This document shows, one piece after another, positions 44,757-55,404 of a stretch of DNA of 64,000 nt. The notes beneath the pieces are model-generated. The model was given only the letters and a program-made list of their open reading frames with translations. It searched no databases and had not been told where the DNA came from. The position numbers and the translations under genes are program-made. The stretch is from contig JAWZSP010000002.1 in NCBI GenBank assembly GCA_034401135.1, forward strand, positions 62,001 through 126,000, written 5' to 3'. The first letter of the stretch is position 1. Each line of letters opens with the position of its first letter. This DNA comes from Volutella citrinella (Eukaryota > Ascomycota > Sordariomycetes > Hypocreales > Nectriaceae).

Positions 44757-45136
44757 ATGAAGCCTACCTTCATTTTATATACCGCCGTGGCCATGGTGTT
44801 TTCCGGAGAAGCCTTGGGTTGTCGGGTCTATGGGGAGTCGTGTCAAGCATGGGAAGAGGGCAGGCGCTTTTGTGAATGCAACAAAAGCCAGGTGGTAGGT
44901 GCACCCTGCCGAGCCACTACTGGTAGTATTACTAACGGGTTTAACTGAACAGTTGACATGCCAACGTGGCCGTAAGTGCAACCAGTTGTCGTCTGCTTTG
45001 AAGTCTTCTCTTCTCGGCAAGCTGCTTGGCCAGCGCATGTACCGATGCTAACACGTCTCCAGGGTGGATGTGGCTCTGGAACTGTCCTTGGAGGCCGAAT
45101 GGAGGCCCTCAGTGTATGGATGGCCGTTGTCTGTAG
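44757..45136 (+). CDS. Small secreted 8-cysteine protein, copy 1, 76 aa
   Basis: Exons 44757-44894, 44953-44971 (19 nt) and 45063-45136. The first ~20 residues are a signal peptide (ILYTAVAMVFSGEALG). The mature part of ~55 residues has eight Cys in the order C-x6-C-x9-C-x-C-x7-C-x10-C-x9-C-x4-C, ending MDGRCL. The cysteine layout, signal peptide and exon sizes are shared with the gene at 45.8 kb (exons 2 and 3 are exactly the same length), so the two are tandem paralogs. The mature part is rich in Trp and Arg (RWMWLWNCPWR). I recognise no named family; an effector or antimicrobial-type role is only a guess. Confidence 0.78.
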
Positions 45137-45759
45137 GTCTCTGAGTGGGAATGAAACTGTGTTGAGTCAAGGTCCGTCCCCACTGGGAATCTACGTTCCA
45201 GCCTAGGCCGCAGCCTGATAATCTTGGCAATCCCTATTTCTAAAGCGAAAGCCCTAGCCCTATTCCTAAGACATGATTCACCACGGCCACCTCTCTTGAC
45301 CATTGTGAGATGGACCGTTGCGGCTAAGGAGAAGGCCGACGGCCCGACACACCATAACACCATGCCTTTGGCAGGTAAAGAAGCAACACATAGACTAGCC
45401 ATTGCTCCATTACGAAGAATTAAGCTTAATTCCACTTAGGCTTACAGGCACGGTGGTACCATCTCGATGTCACCCATGTTGCCAAGTGTCGCCTCTGCAT
45501 AATGTAGATCCTCAACGCGCCCAATGCTGTCACACTGCATAGGACTCCCCCACGTCATCGCCCACTGACTGAGGCGACATGCCACACCAGAGCAAAAGTT
45601 CCAAGTGTTTCATATCTGGGAGGGGATACCACGTACCATGGTCTACATGTATATAATGGACTGTTTCCAACCAGCTAATCATGGTTCACACACATCATCA
45701 ATATCAGATCCCAACGCAACCGCCGCACAATCAACCACCATACAACCAACTCATTCAAG
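45137..45759. other. Intergenic between the two small secreted protein genes
   Basis: 623 bp, no gene. TATATAAT at 45650-45657 is 103 bp before the second ATG; the leader is C/A-rich. Confidence 0.55.
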
Positions 45760-46138
45760 ATGAAGGTCTCTTCGGTTCTTTACGTTGCCTTGGCCATGAT
45801 GTTCTCAGGGGAGGCTATGGCCTGCGGCACCCCCGGTCGGTCATGCGGCAGGAATGGTGCCCGCACGTGTCAATGCAATCAAGGCTGGCTGGTATGACGT
45901 TGCCCGTCCACGACCCTTTCGATGCAGCTGCTGACATTTGCTATTTGCAGCTTGTCTGTGAAAACGGAAGTACGTCACCTTGTCTCCTCCACAATCCCAT
46001 TTGGCTCGATGCGGATTCCTCTTCACGACACTTGTTCGAGTGACAGCGCTAACGATATATACAGACTGGAGGAGGTTGGTGGACTGTCCCCAGAAGCCGG
46101 ATGGCTCTCTTCAGTGCCGCGATGGAAGGTGCAGGTGA
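45760..46138 (+). CDS. Small secreted 8-cysteine protein, copy 2, 74 aa
   Basis: Exons 45760-45891, 45951-45969 (19 nt) and 46065-46138. Signal peptide VLYVALAMMFSGEAMA, nearly the same as copy 1. Eight Cys: C-x6-C-x7-C-x-C-x7-C-x10-C-x9-C-x4-C, ending RDGRCR. Only the second loop differs in length from copy 1, while the loop residues have diverged strongly (for example GTPGRS against RVYGES). A conserved frame with diverged loops is the usual picture for secreted proteins under diversifying selection; that is inference. The two genes lie in tandem on the same strand, 623 bp apart. Confidence 0.8.
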
Positions 46139-46414
46139 GGGGGCAATACCGAAGCACTTTATAGAGCAAGGTATATTTGCAGTTATGGAGAGAGGCAATA
46201 GAAACAAGCCTGCCCCGATCCAGCCCAAGTTAATTTAACAAATCGAATATAAATTCGCTCAACTGAACAGAGAGGCCCTGTATGCTCACTGCGATAACTG
46301 CTCAAGTGAATTGGCTACAGTGCCTGAGGCTAATTTGTTCGTACTTAAAGTGAGCTGAAAATTCAGACGAATGTAACGTGTATCAAACATCGATGATGGC
46401 CGTGAATAGCAACC

Positions 46415-48434
46415 TTATGAATCATATTCGAGCAATTTAAACCAGAAAGAATCTTCCTCCTCCATATAAATATCGAAACAATCGTGCCACTCTTTGCTGC
46501 GACACCACACTGCGCAGCTTCTATCGGTGCTCCATATCTGTTCGCATCTCGGAAACGCAGATGGGCTTGCACTCGACTCCAGTTGCCAAATCTTGAATTC
46601 CGTCGTGATCTGCCTCAGCTTGAATCGTTCCTGCCACGAAAAGGAAGATTCACTGACACTATTTCTTTGACTGCTGCTGCCATCGAGATCAGTGCTGTCG
46701 TTAGAGACCTGTGATTTGTCCACATGGCTATCCAAAAATCCTTGGATAATGCCAGAAAGCATATTCCAATCTTCATCCACTTTCATTGCATCCGAGAAAT
46801 AGACATCTCTAAGCAGCATCACGGAGCAAAGGTTGGGTGCGAGTGAGAGTGCCTTGCCAACTTCGGCCTGGTGGATAGAGATTAGTGACATTGAAAACAC
46901 AAGGGGATGATTTTCATCACTGACGACTTGCTGAAGGTCCAGCGGAAAGTCAAGCTCTTGCAGTAGAGGCAAAGCATCCACAAGCATATTGATATTGGCG
47001 GGAGATAAATATGGGACACATCCGTCATCTCTGGGAGAGTTGATTATCTTGAGAGTGGTCAAACCTTTGTGATGACATATTGCCTGCACTACCATCGTTG
47101 GTAGTAGCCAGGGTCCGGTTGAGCTAGCCGCGTCCACCTGGTCCTCTACTGCGGGATACTCTCCACAGTTTATCAGAACGAGGGTTTCCAAGGTGTCGAA
47201 TGCAGAGAGGAACTCGCAGATTGCTCTTGTCCCGGCGTCACGGTCCTTGGTTGCTGTCGTTCGGCGAAAGGTCTCATAGAGTGCGAGCCGCAAGTGCCGA
47301 AGATTGAACTTGGATGATGGAGACCGAACTATGGATTCAAGGCGCTGATAGAGAGGACTTATATCCCCGTTGGAGTAGCCCACTTTCAGTTCGGTGAGTG
47401 TACTAAAGTCAACGGCGTTTACCCACGCCAGAATAGTCGGCAAAGGCATCTGAAAAATAAGGAGGCTTAGTGACTTTAGAGCGAGTGGCGCAGGTCTCTG
47501 TTGCCTCTCTGCCATTGCAGAATTGTTTTCTGCATCACTGTCCGTCCAGTCGGCTAGGATATCGCATCCACTCTCTACATTGGGCATAAAGAGTTTGAGA
47601 CTCTCTAGTGTCGATGCCGAGTTCCTGATTATAGATCGTACAGCGGCCAGGAAGTTGGAGTTGGCCACGGGGTTTGAGCAACCGAGCCCGACCGCAAAGT
47701 GCTTTAGATTTTTGACTTTTGCCAGTTCCGTCATGTTATGGCCTGGATGCGACGTGGGTAATTTGAGGTGGACGGCTTTCAGGTTTCTCAATGAGCCGAT
47801 TTGCCTAGCAATCGATCTATAGCGCGCTATCAGCATCTTACACAATCTCGTGGTTATTGGATACTCACTCATTCAAACACTCGATCATCAAAACCTGAGG
47901 ATTCTCAAGATTCTTGAGCACCTCTTCCACATATCGCTCAATGGTGTATAGCTTCTCTAGGCCGGGCCCAGCCACCTCAACGCTCAACTGTCGTACATAG
48001 GACGCATACAGTGGCTTTGATCGCCTATCAACAACCGCTGGGTATGTCTGACGTGGCTCCAGATATCCCAGATACTTGCCCTCAATCTTGAGCTGCATCT
48101 TCTGCTGGATGCTAAGAAGGGGCTCGAGGGTACGGATGAGCTTGGCTGTATGTGCCGGATCCTTGACAGAAGTGGCGACATGTCGGTAGAGACGTTCTAT
48201 CGAAGGACGATGAAGAAGCTTGCAGGTGAGGCTGATTGCTAGTAAGGTCTTGGCTCCCGCAATGCTGTCCAGGAGCTTATTCAAGATCTCGATGGGCAAA
48301 GAGAGGAGGGGACTCGTCAGTGGGCCATCGTCTGAACGAACCAGGCCGCGCTGCCCCTCCATTGACGAAGGCGCTTCCTGATTTTGGTATGGATGCATCT
48401 TCTCCCCCAACACTGTGATTTTCTCGCGGCTCAT
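46415..48434 (-). CDS. F-box-like protein with leucine-rich C-terminal region, 651 aa
   Basis: Exons 48434-47869 and 47804-46415. The N-terminal part has an F-box-like helix set (LLSLPIEILNKLLDSI, TLLAISLTCKLLHRPSIERL), which in SCF ubiquitin ligases binds Skp1. The remainder has irregular leucine-rich motifs (NLKAVHLKLPTSHPG, LESLKLFMPN, LTELKVGYSN, LRHLRLALYE, LETLVLINC, LTTLKIINS) typical of substrate-binding regions, and ends with an acidic, Trp-rich tail. The target is unknown. I prefer the ATG at 48434; the frame is open to an ATG at 48509 and has another at 48398. A fungal orphan of a large expanding class. Confidence 0.78.
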
Positions 48435-49221
48435 TGAAGATGGGAAATTTCGGAAGTCGGTGTGATGTCTGCCCGGTGTAATGGTGAGTCTGAGGAACCA
48501 AAGTCCCATGCACTTACAGTCACGTGAATATCCCCTGTCTTTTGGCTGCCCTGAGGCTGTGTCGCTTTCGATTCGCCACTGTCATGTCAGCATGGTGGAC
48601 GGCTGAATGTCCTCACTCAGGCATGCGCATTTACGCTGGGATATCCGCCAAGACGCTACAATGCAGCGACACCTTTTCAGCAAGTATCCACGGTTACAGA
48701 TGACCCTGTATTGTGTGCGCTTTGACCTGTTCGTTGAGGCTGTGTGGCTTCCGGGGTTGGGCGAGCGATGAAATCTCCGACGGGGAGTTGCAACAACGCC
48801 TGTCTTGACGCCAGCAACTGGAATGACGTGCCTTTGAGGAACTGCATTGATAGCAATTGCCGAGGAATAGAATTATCCATCTCCTGATACTCGGGCAGTC
48901 TCCAAAAGTTGCTTGCATATTCTGTATCTGATGTTCGTCCATTCTGTGTGCAGATTGCCGGGTCGGTGCCTTCAAAGGATCATGCTCCCCTGTCGACTGC
49001 ACGCTCCTGGTATGTTTACTAGTCTCTGTGGTAAGAAAATCTAGCTACCCGCTTAAGATTAGCATGGCAAGAAAACAGACGCGTCACCACACGGCCCCCG
49101 GGGCAGGCGAGGCCATCCTCGGCAGTCTTAAACTCCGGTTCGATGAAACAACGCCAACTACTTAAGAAAGAAGTTGCCCAAGTTTAGGAGCGAAACATGA
49201 ACAATCGTTACAGCTCTTCAA
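48435..49221. other. Intergenic between divergent F-box and acyltransferase genes
   Basis: 787 bp; short frames only, no family-like content. Promoters of both neighbours must lie here. Confidence 0.5.
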
Positions 49222-50864
49222 ATGACCAAGTCGCAGGATCCCAAATTTACCGTGCTCCGAGAGTCAGGTAGGTGGCCAAGTGACTTCCAACACCATCAGA
49301 CAGTGCATACAGAATTACTAACAACGCGAGAACAGCATGTGTCGAGCGAATCTTCTATCTCTATCACCGTCTCGGGATTCAGTCCAACATCTTAGTTGCG
49401 GCCACATACTCGTGCGGCAATCGTGTCCTAAACGAACCGACAGTCTTGGCTGCTCTTCGAACTGTCGTGCAACGGCACCCGATGATGCGGACGGTCGGAG
49501 TTTTGGGGCCATCAAAGCGCAGCAAGAGTAACCATTCCCTTGAAATCGCCATGCTACACGATATAGATCTTCGGCAATCGATCGAGTTTGTCAATGATCC
49601 TACAGGCGCCGGCGTGAGGCCTATGGTTTTGGAGAATCTCCACAACACATGGGATCATGTTGAGGACACCCCAGGCCGGCCGTTGTTCAAAGTCGTCGTA
49701 CTCGGGGGGAAACACGTACTCTTCGTGTACCATCACATGATGGCCGATGGCATTTCTGGATACGTTTTCCACAAAGAGTTCTTGGCTGCCCTAAACGAAG
49801 CTTCAACCACAAGACATACATCAGCAACCTGCTCCCCAATCATCAAGTCGGACCCTGGAAGGGAAGTAATCCCACCAGAATGGAGCCAGGTTCAAAATAC
49901 ACAACCTTGTCGTGACAAGCGATGGAGCCCCTCTATGATGAGCCTGGTGTTTGGCCAGGCGAGGTTTCTTCTCGCACAGCTATTCTGCTCCAGCCGATTC
50001 ATCTTTAGCAGCCTCCCAACCTCCAAGCCCTACCTCAAGTCGGTGAACAAGGTTGCCGACAACTTCCATAGAACTACCACGGCGGTTGTCACGAGTCGGA
50101 TCCCAGAAGCTCAAATGGCACAGATCCTACGTTGTTGTCGAGAAAATGGAACAACCTTTACGCCTCTCTTGATGACAATGCTGATGGTGGGAATGACGGT
50201 GGACTACAACATGTATGCCTCGATCGGCAGTACACGGTTCGCTCTTGATATGCGGCCTCACTTGCCGCTCTCCAGGGACCAAATTTGCGGCGGCACAGAA
50301 CACGGAACCATCTTCAACTGCACCTCTGGCATGGCTCGAGTGTCAGGGCTCAACAAATACAGGGATGCCGCTGAGCAAACCGACTTCAGTGACATCCTCG
50401 GCGAGAAGGGAGCCCCCGGCATAAACAAGGAGAAGATCTGGAAACTCACCAGGGAATACAAGGAATGGATGACTAGGAAAACGGAACCAGCTGTGCGAGC
50501 CGTGCGCTCCGGCATGAACATGAACACCGACCTAGAACATATCCTAAAGCGAATCTTGCCCTTTGCTGGAACTGTGCTGACAAGCACAACCCTGGTCTCG
50601 AACCTCGGTGCCTTTTCTTCGCCCAAGTGCGAGGAGCCCACACACGGAGGCGCAGAGAAATGGAAAATTACAGACGTCCAATTCTCAGCAGCGGCAACAA
50701 ACGGCCGACAAGGCAGTCAGGGCCCGATATTCAACGTCTCCGGATTAAAGGGTGGGGATACCGTCATCAATGCTGCCTTTGAAGAGGGTATCCTCGGCCG
50801 CCAAGAAGTCCAGACCATTCTCGACAGCACGATAGCTAGGTTATTGGCGTTGTCGACTTGCTAG
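49222..50864 (+). CDS. Alcohol acetyltransferase-like (condensation-fold) protein, 524 aa
   Basis: Exons 49222-49267 and 49336-50864. The catalytic motif HHMMADG is at residues 148-154 (HHxxxDG), the form shared by alcohol O-acetyltransferases and peptide-synthetase condensation domains. Other family marks are ERIFYLYHRLGIQSN near the N-terminus, LNEPTVLAALRTVVQRHPMM, GRPLFKVVVLG before the motif and SNLGAFSS near the end. Expected to transfer an acetyl or longer acyl group from CoA to an alcohol. This is the second HxxxD acyltransferase within 10 kb, from a different subfamily. The short first exon is set by frame and by the LRES|ACVERIFY join. Confidence 0.86.
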
Positions 50865-51041
50865 GTGACGAGTACGGAACCACATGGGCGCTCGAGGAAA
50901 GGGAGTGCATTGTAATATCACAGGGGCACGGTAGTGTTTTGGTTTCCAGTTTGTTTGAAATACTCTGCAGTTAAGAGATCTAGAGCCGATGCGAATGCCC
51001 GTGTATGTTTCATGTGTATCGTAACCCCCGTGTCCCGAATC

Positions 51042-52739
51042 CTACGCCGCCAAAAGCCCGCTGAGCCGTCCATATTGATGTTCCGCCGCCGAGTCCACCC
51101 ACGCAAACCTCCGAAGGAGAATCAACAAGTCATTAAAGTTGGTTAGTTTCAAATCGCCATACAGCTTCTTGAATAGAGCCGGCATCCGTCCGGTAGGGTC
51201 CATGTCCGACGTGACCAACGCTACGCACACGCACCACAGCAACAACGGTCCACGAGCACCTTGGTCCACTAGCAGCTGGAGCTTGGGGCAGAGCTTCTGC
51301 AGAAGCGGTTCTCGGACGACGGTTGATCTTGGGATCGGGTATGTGACGTGGGTGGCAAACAAAAGCAATGCTAGCCTGCAAGTCAGATACCATTCCCTGG
51401 ACAGCCTGGTCGCCTCCGGGATGCCGTCGGTATCCGCAAGAATCTGGTCGTCGGCGTCATTCTCATCAGGGGACGAGAAAAGATGGTAATGTACGTAGTT
51501 CCGGCTATCGCCCAAGCGGTCCAAGACCTCTGGACTGCAATACGTCCTCGAGTAATACTGCAGCACGCAGCATAGCTGCCCTATGTTGGAGAATACGGCG
51601 ACGAGTTCCGGGCGCACCGGGGGGCATAGCGCGAGGAGCTCGTTGAAGCCAGAACCAGAAGGGCTGTTGGCCAGCTGGAAGCCGTACTGCTCAAATAGGT
51701 GAAGGGGGGGATCCAGCAACAGCCTCTTCCCATCGACACCCAAGCACGGGTAGATTGGTTTCCGAAGAGTGTGTGCCGAGCCCATGATGTCGGATATAGA
51801 CAGCAACCAAGCCAGCGCAAACTCCTTGAGAGCCTCGACTCCGCCGTATTTCCCGAGGAGATCCTGTATGATTGCCCAGTGGGCGGGATGGTAGTCCCTG
51901 CTACCGTAGAAGTCCAACGAGTGCAGACCTTTGAACGGTGGGTTGAAGGGGCTGGCGTCGCGGTATAGTCGTGTTCCGTGCGTGTCGTTGACGGCAAAGT
52001 AGAGGATGCACATGATGATGCTGTCGATGGGTGTCGCCCCAGTGTATGCATTGACCTCCTTTCGTAGGCATTCGAGGGCGAGTCCCTTTAGTTTCAGCTG
52101 CTCCTTAGATCCTCCACGGTAGCCGGGGCCTCCGGACTCCAGGCTGAGAATGTCCCTGTGGTAGGTTGCGGACCAGAGCAATGCATACTGCTTGATCTTG
52201 TCGTCTGGGGGGAAGGACCAGAACCGGTAGCAGTTGGACGCATAGGTCCCGGGGCGGAAGTTGGGCCAGATGATTGTGCTGGCAAAGTGCAGGATCTCCT
52301 GCACCCTGAGCCCAGACGTTGCTTCGTTGATGGGCATCACGGGGTTGGAGCCGCCTGCGCCGAGGTCCCATGCCTTTAGGGCGGGAACCTGAACCCGTGG
52401 AGACACCGATTTCCCGCAGACGGGGCAGAGCTGTTGTCCCAGCCCCTGGGGGCCAGAAACATTGGGTCTGATGGCTATCAAGCCTGTGTTGGGTGCATTG
52501 GAACCGATATCTGCCTCGGGTGCAGAGGGGGGAGCATCCTGGCAGGTGCAGGCGGCGCTGCCCCCTCCCCGCATCAGCGACTCCCGCTCGGCCTCCGCAT
52601 TTCGTCTCTGCTCAGATTTTCGCTGGCGGTGGGCTTGCTGGAAGAGCTGGGACCGGATCGGCCCCCTCCTTTCGGTCAGGACGGGGCCGCCGACGAAGAT
52701 GAACTGGTTCCCCGGCTTCTTGTCGCCCCGCGGTGGCAT
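51042..52739 (-). CDS. Fungal transcription-factor-domain protein without zinc cluster ('tachykinin family' type), 565 aa
   Basis: Intronless. The N-terminus QFIFVGGPVLTERRGPIRSQ followed by a basic stretch (QQAHRQRKSEQRR) is typical of a fungal group often annotated as 'tachykinin family protein'. The body resembles the fungal-specific transcription factor domain: FASTIIWPNFRPG, ALLWSATYHRDILS, LKGLALECLRKEVN and AIIQDLLGKYGGVEAL. There is no N-terminal Cys6 cluster; the cysteines at ~64-66 and ~104-107 (CTC, CPVC) do not form one. Its function is unknown, probably nuclear. It converges tail to tail with the acetyltransferase gene (177 bp between stops). Confidence 0.75.
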   Translation of the reverse strand: MPPRGDKKPGNQFIFVGGPVLTERRGPIRSQLFQQAHRQRKSEQRRNAEAERESLMRGGGSAACTCQDAPPSAPEADIGSNAPNTGLIAIRPNVSGPQGLGQQLCPVCGKSVSPRVQVPALKAWDLGAGGSNPVMPINEATSGLRVQEILHFASTIIWPNFRPGTYASNCYRFWSFPPDDKIKQYALLWSATYHRDILSLESGGPGYRGGSKEQLKLKGLALECLRKEVNAYTGATPIDSIIMCILYFAVNDTHGTRLYRDASPFNPPFKGLHSLDFYGSRDYHPAHWAIIQDLLGKYGGVEALKEFALAWLLSISDIMGSAHTLRKPIYPCLGVDGKRLLLDPPLHLFEQYGFQLANSPSGSGFNELLALCPPVRPELVAVFSNIGQLCCVLQYYSRTYCSPEVLDRLGDSRNYVHYHLFSSPDENDADDQILADTDGIPEATRLSREWYLTCRLALLLFATHVTYPIPRSTVVREPLLQKLCPKLQLLVDQGARGPLLLWCVCVALVTSDMDPTGRMPALFKKLYGDLKLTNFNDLLILLRRFAWVDSAAEHQYGRLSGLLAA

Positions 52740-53329
52740 CTGGTTCTGGATTCGTTCGAGTGAGCAGGACAGGCGTCGGAAAACTGGTGCGAAATTGTTT
52801 TGATGTTCCGGGATCTTCGGGGGCTCCAGAGAACGAAGACACGATAACGCCAGCCAGCTCGCCCATCACGTGGCCCGCCCAGGCGGGGGAAAGCTCTTTT
52901 TGAGATTAGTGACGGCTTCAGAGGGTTGCTGGGTTGGTTGGCCCAGGCTAAGCCTCGGGAATTGGCGGCCACCGAGCGGGCTGGTTGGCTGGGTTTAGGG
53001 GTCGACCCGACAGCAGTGTTGAAGTCAATGCGGCGGTTCGCGATCTTCCGCTGATCTCGTTGCAGATCTCCATTCCTTCCAAGCCACATGAAACGGTTCC
53101 CTTTCCCATAGTTATCAAGATGGCCTTCCCCAAAGTCGAGAACATCCCCATAGGCACAGAGACAACAGGGGTGTATATCGTAGTGGAGGGTGGTGTCATC
53201 ATCATTCATGCCCCTCTACTCCAAACCCAGTTAGGAAAAAAGAAAACCCTGCAAAAAGCCCACCCAAAGACGCCAGCAGACCAGGCCAAAAAACACAAAA
53301 CAAGCCAAAGTTCAGCCAACGCAGTCAAC
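52740..53329. other. Intergenic between two minus-strand regulators
   Basis: 590 bp with no supportable gene; includes an A-rich stretch near 53230-53310 in the 3' flank of the bZIP gene. Confidence 0.5.
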
Positions 53330-54101
53330 TTAGTTAGCTGGTGAGTTGGCGTCCACGGCATCTTCGGACAAGTCTCCCAAACAGCCCAAGACGTCGTTGA
53401 AAAATCCCGCACTGTCGGCCGCTCCTGACGGCGTGGAGCCTCGCTGCAACAGCTTCATTGCTGCCATCATAAGGCGCCTCTGCTGGCGTAGGTCCTTGAC
53501 CTCTGCGCGCAGTGCTTCGTTTTCCTTGGCGAGCTGCGAGATCTGGGATGCGCTCTTGGAGTGCTCCTCCCGCAGCGTCTCGTACTCTGACTGCATCTCG
53601 TCGGCCTTGGCCTCCAGCGTCCTCTGCAGCTGCTCCTTGCGCTCGCGGAACCGACGCTGCGATTCCCGGTTTTGCACGCGGCGTCTCTGCAATCCTGGTT
53701 AGCAATGGGCACGCAGGCACAATCAGCGGGAAGGGGTTTCTTTACGCTCTTGGCGTTCTGGATGGCCGCCGCGCTTGGTGTGCTGGTGTGGGTGTGGGCG
53801 TCAATGACTACGCCGTCATGGAGATGGTAGCCATCCATCGGCGGCGTCAGCGGAGGGCTGGCCATCATGCCGCCCACGGGTGCAATCATGCCCAAATCAT
53901 GGCCTTGATACCCCGAATAGTCGTGTTTCTGCCGTTGAGTCAGTATGAGTTTCGCTGATCTGGCTCTCTCTGTCGCCGGACACGCACAATTCCGTACATG
54001 AGCCCCAGGGGCGTCGCAGCGCTGTCGCCTCCATGGCCATAGGGCGAGTAGCACGCTGTTGCTGCCGGGCTCGGCGGAGCGATTAGTGGTTCATAGGCCA
54101 T
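53330..54101 (-). CDS. bZIP transcription factor, 217 aa
   Basis: Exons 54101-53988, 53928-53746 and 53686-53330. Residues ~100-165 form the bZIP: basic region RRRVQNRESQRRFRERK (N-x7-R core NRESQRRFR), then a heptad leucine/hydrophobic zipper (LQRTLEAKADEMQSEYETL, ISQLAKENEALRAEV). The exon 3 acceptor must be GATTGCAG|AGACGC: the CAG seven bases earlier would shift the frame out of the basic region. The N-terminal half is rich in Pro, Gly and His (PPSPAATACYSPYGHGG). Nuclear DNA-binding dimer; targets unknown. Confidence 0.88.
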
Positions 54102-55404
54102 TCCGGGCTGCTCCTTCAGGGCACTGTCGGTTTCCGTCAGGGGGCGTCAAGGGGCGGCCGCTGCAGGGTAAGGCACATGAGTTGAATCAGCGGAAAGGGG
54201 GACTATAACAGCATGCGTGAAATGTCTGGTGGTAGTTTTGCAAAGCTCATCGGCGCTCACTCCGCCGAGGGGATATCTCATCTTTAAATCGATGAGACAA
54301 CACCGTACAACTACTATCGCATCGATGCTCGCGCGTCACACAACCAATTGTCGGCAAATTGGAGCCGGGAGAAGCAGCACCTCTTTCGGCCTAGCGCAGA
54401 TTGGTCAGCGGCGAACTGGCTAGTCACAGCGCACAAGAGCATTTCCCAATCCAGTCTAGCGTATCCATCTCGCCCAAAACACTAGCGACCGTTGCATTTG
54501 CAGGGTTGACGACGGCAAGGTTGATGCCTTTGGCCCCTCGCAGACGCGCGCACGAGCTGATCATCCACGTTTTGGGCTTAAAATACAAACGACGCACGTC
54601 ACGGCGATGCCGTACGGGCCCGACTTGCCGGTATCTAACCGTCTGCAGGGTTGCTTTAACCTGCCGCGGGGGCGAAGCAGGGTGTCATTGCATCACAGCT
54701 CGTCAGTAACAGGCCAGATGGTTACTTTTTATTGATGCCTTTGCCGGGCCGAGCGGCGGCCGGCATGGTTAGGGCTTTCTTTCTCTGGGAATGCCAGATG
54801 TCAAGACCTGTCACGGCCTGTCAAAGACCTGCATCTTTGGGACTGGTGCCGCGCTATCCATCGTGCAGGCCCACTGCCGGCCCACTGCCCGTGTGGTCGG
54901 GTCGGCTCTTTCACGTGCCAAGTGAAGGAAGCGGAGCGTTGATTGATGGAAAGTGTAAACAAGGTGGACCAAATGGGGTCGTTGATAATGAACCTGCGTC
55001 TTCACACCATGAGTGGCCACGAACAAGGCCAATAGCGCTGTTGGGAATCGGGGGAATCGGACCTAACCTCCATCAGCAACCCACAACATTAGGCAGCACG
55101 CCAATTCCAGCCAATGTCCATCAGCTACGGCCAAGCTAATGTCTATCAGTCGTAATACTAGTAGTTGACATCTGGTCGAGGCCAAAACTGGCTTAGGCAA
55201 AATAGTTCCAGACAGACGAGCCCTAGGATTGGCTAATGAAGCTCACCGCTTCGATACATGTAGCTGGGACTAATGCAAGGTATAATAGATTCGATTGAAC
55301 ACAAAAGATTAAGGTAGTAGTAACTATGTCAAGCGTACAAATATCCCATAGCACTATGTCTGAGTTCAAGTAACAGTGGGCTATGCCGAAGCCAGCGCCA
55401 GAAA
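54102..55404. other. Intergenic: bZIP promoter and sugar-porter 3' flank
   Basis: 1.3 kb, no gene supported. Short imperfect direct repeats (GACCTGTCA/GCCTGTCA near 54800 and GCCCACTGCC twice near 54870) are the only structure seen. Confidence 0.45.

Noticed and set aside
54732..55139. 135-codon plus-strand frame upstream of the bZIP gene
   Set aside because: Low-complexity composition, no domain and no supportive start region.
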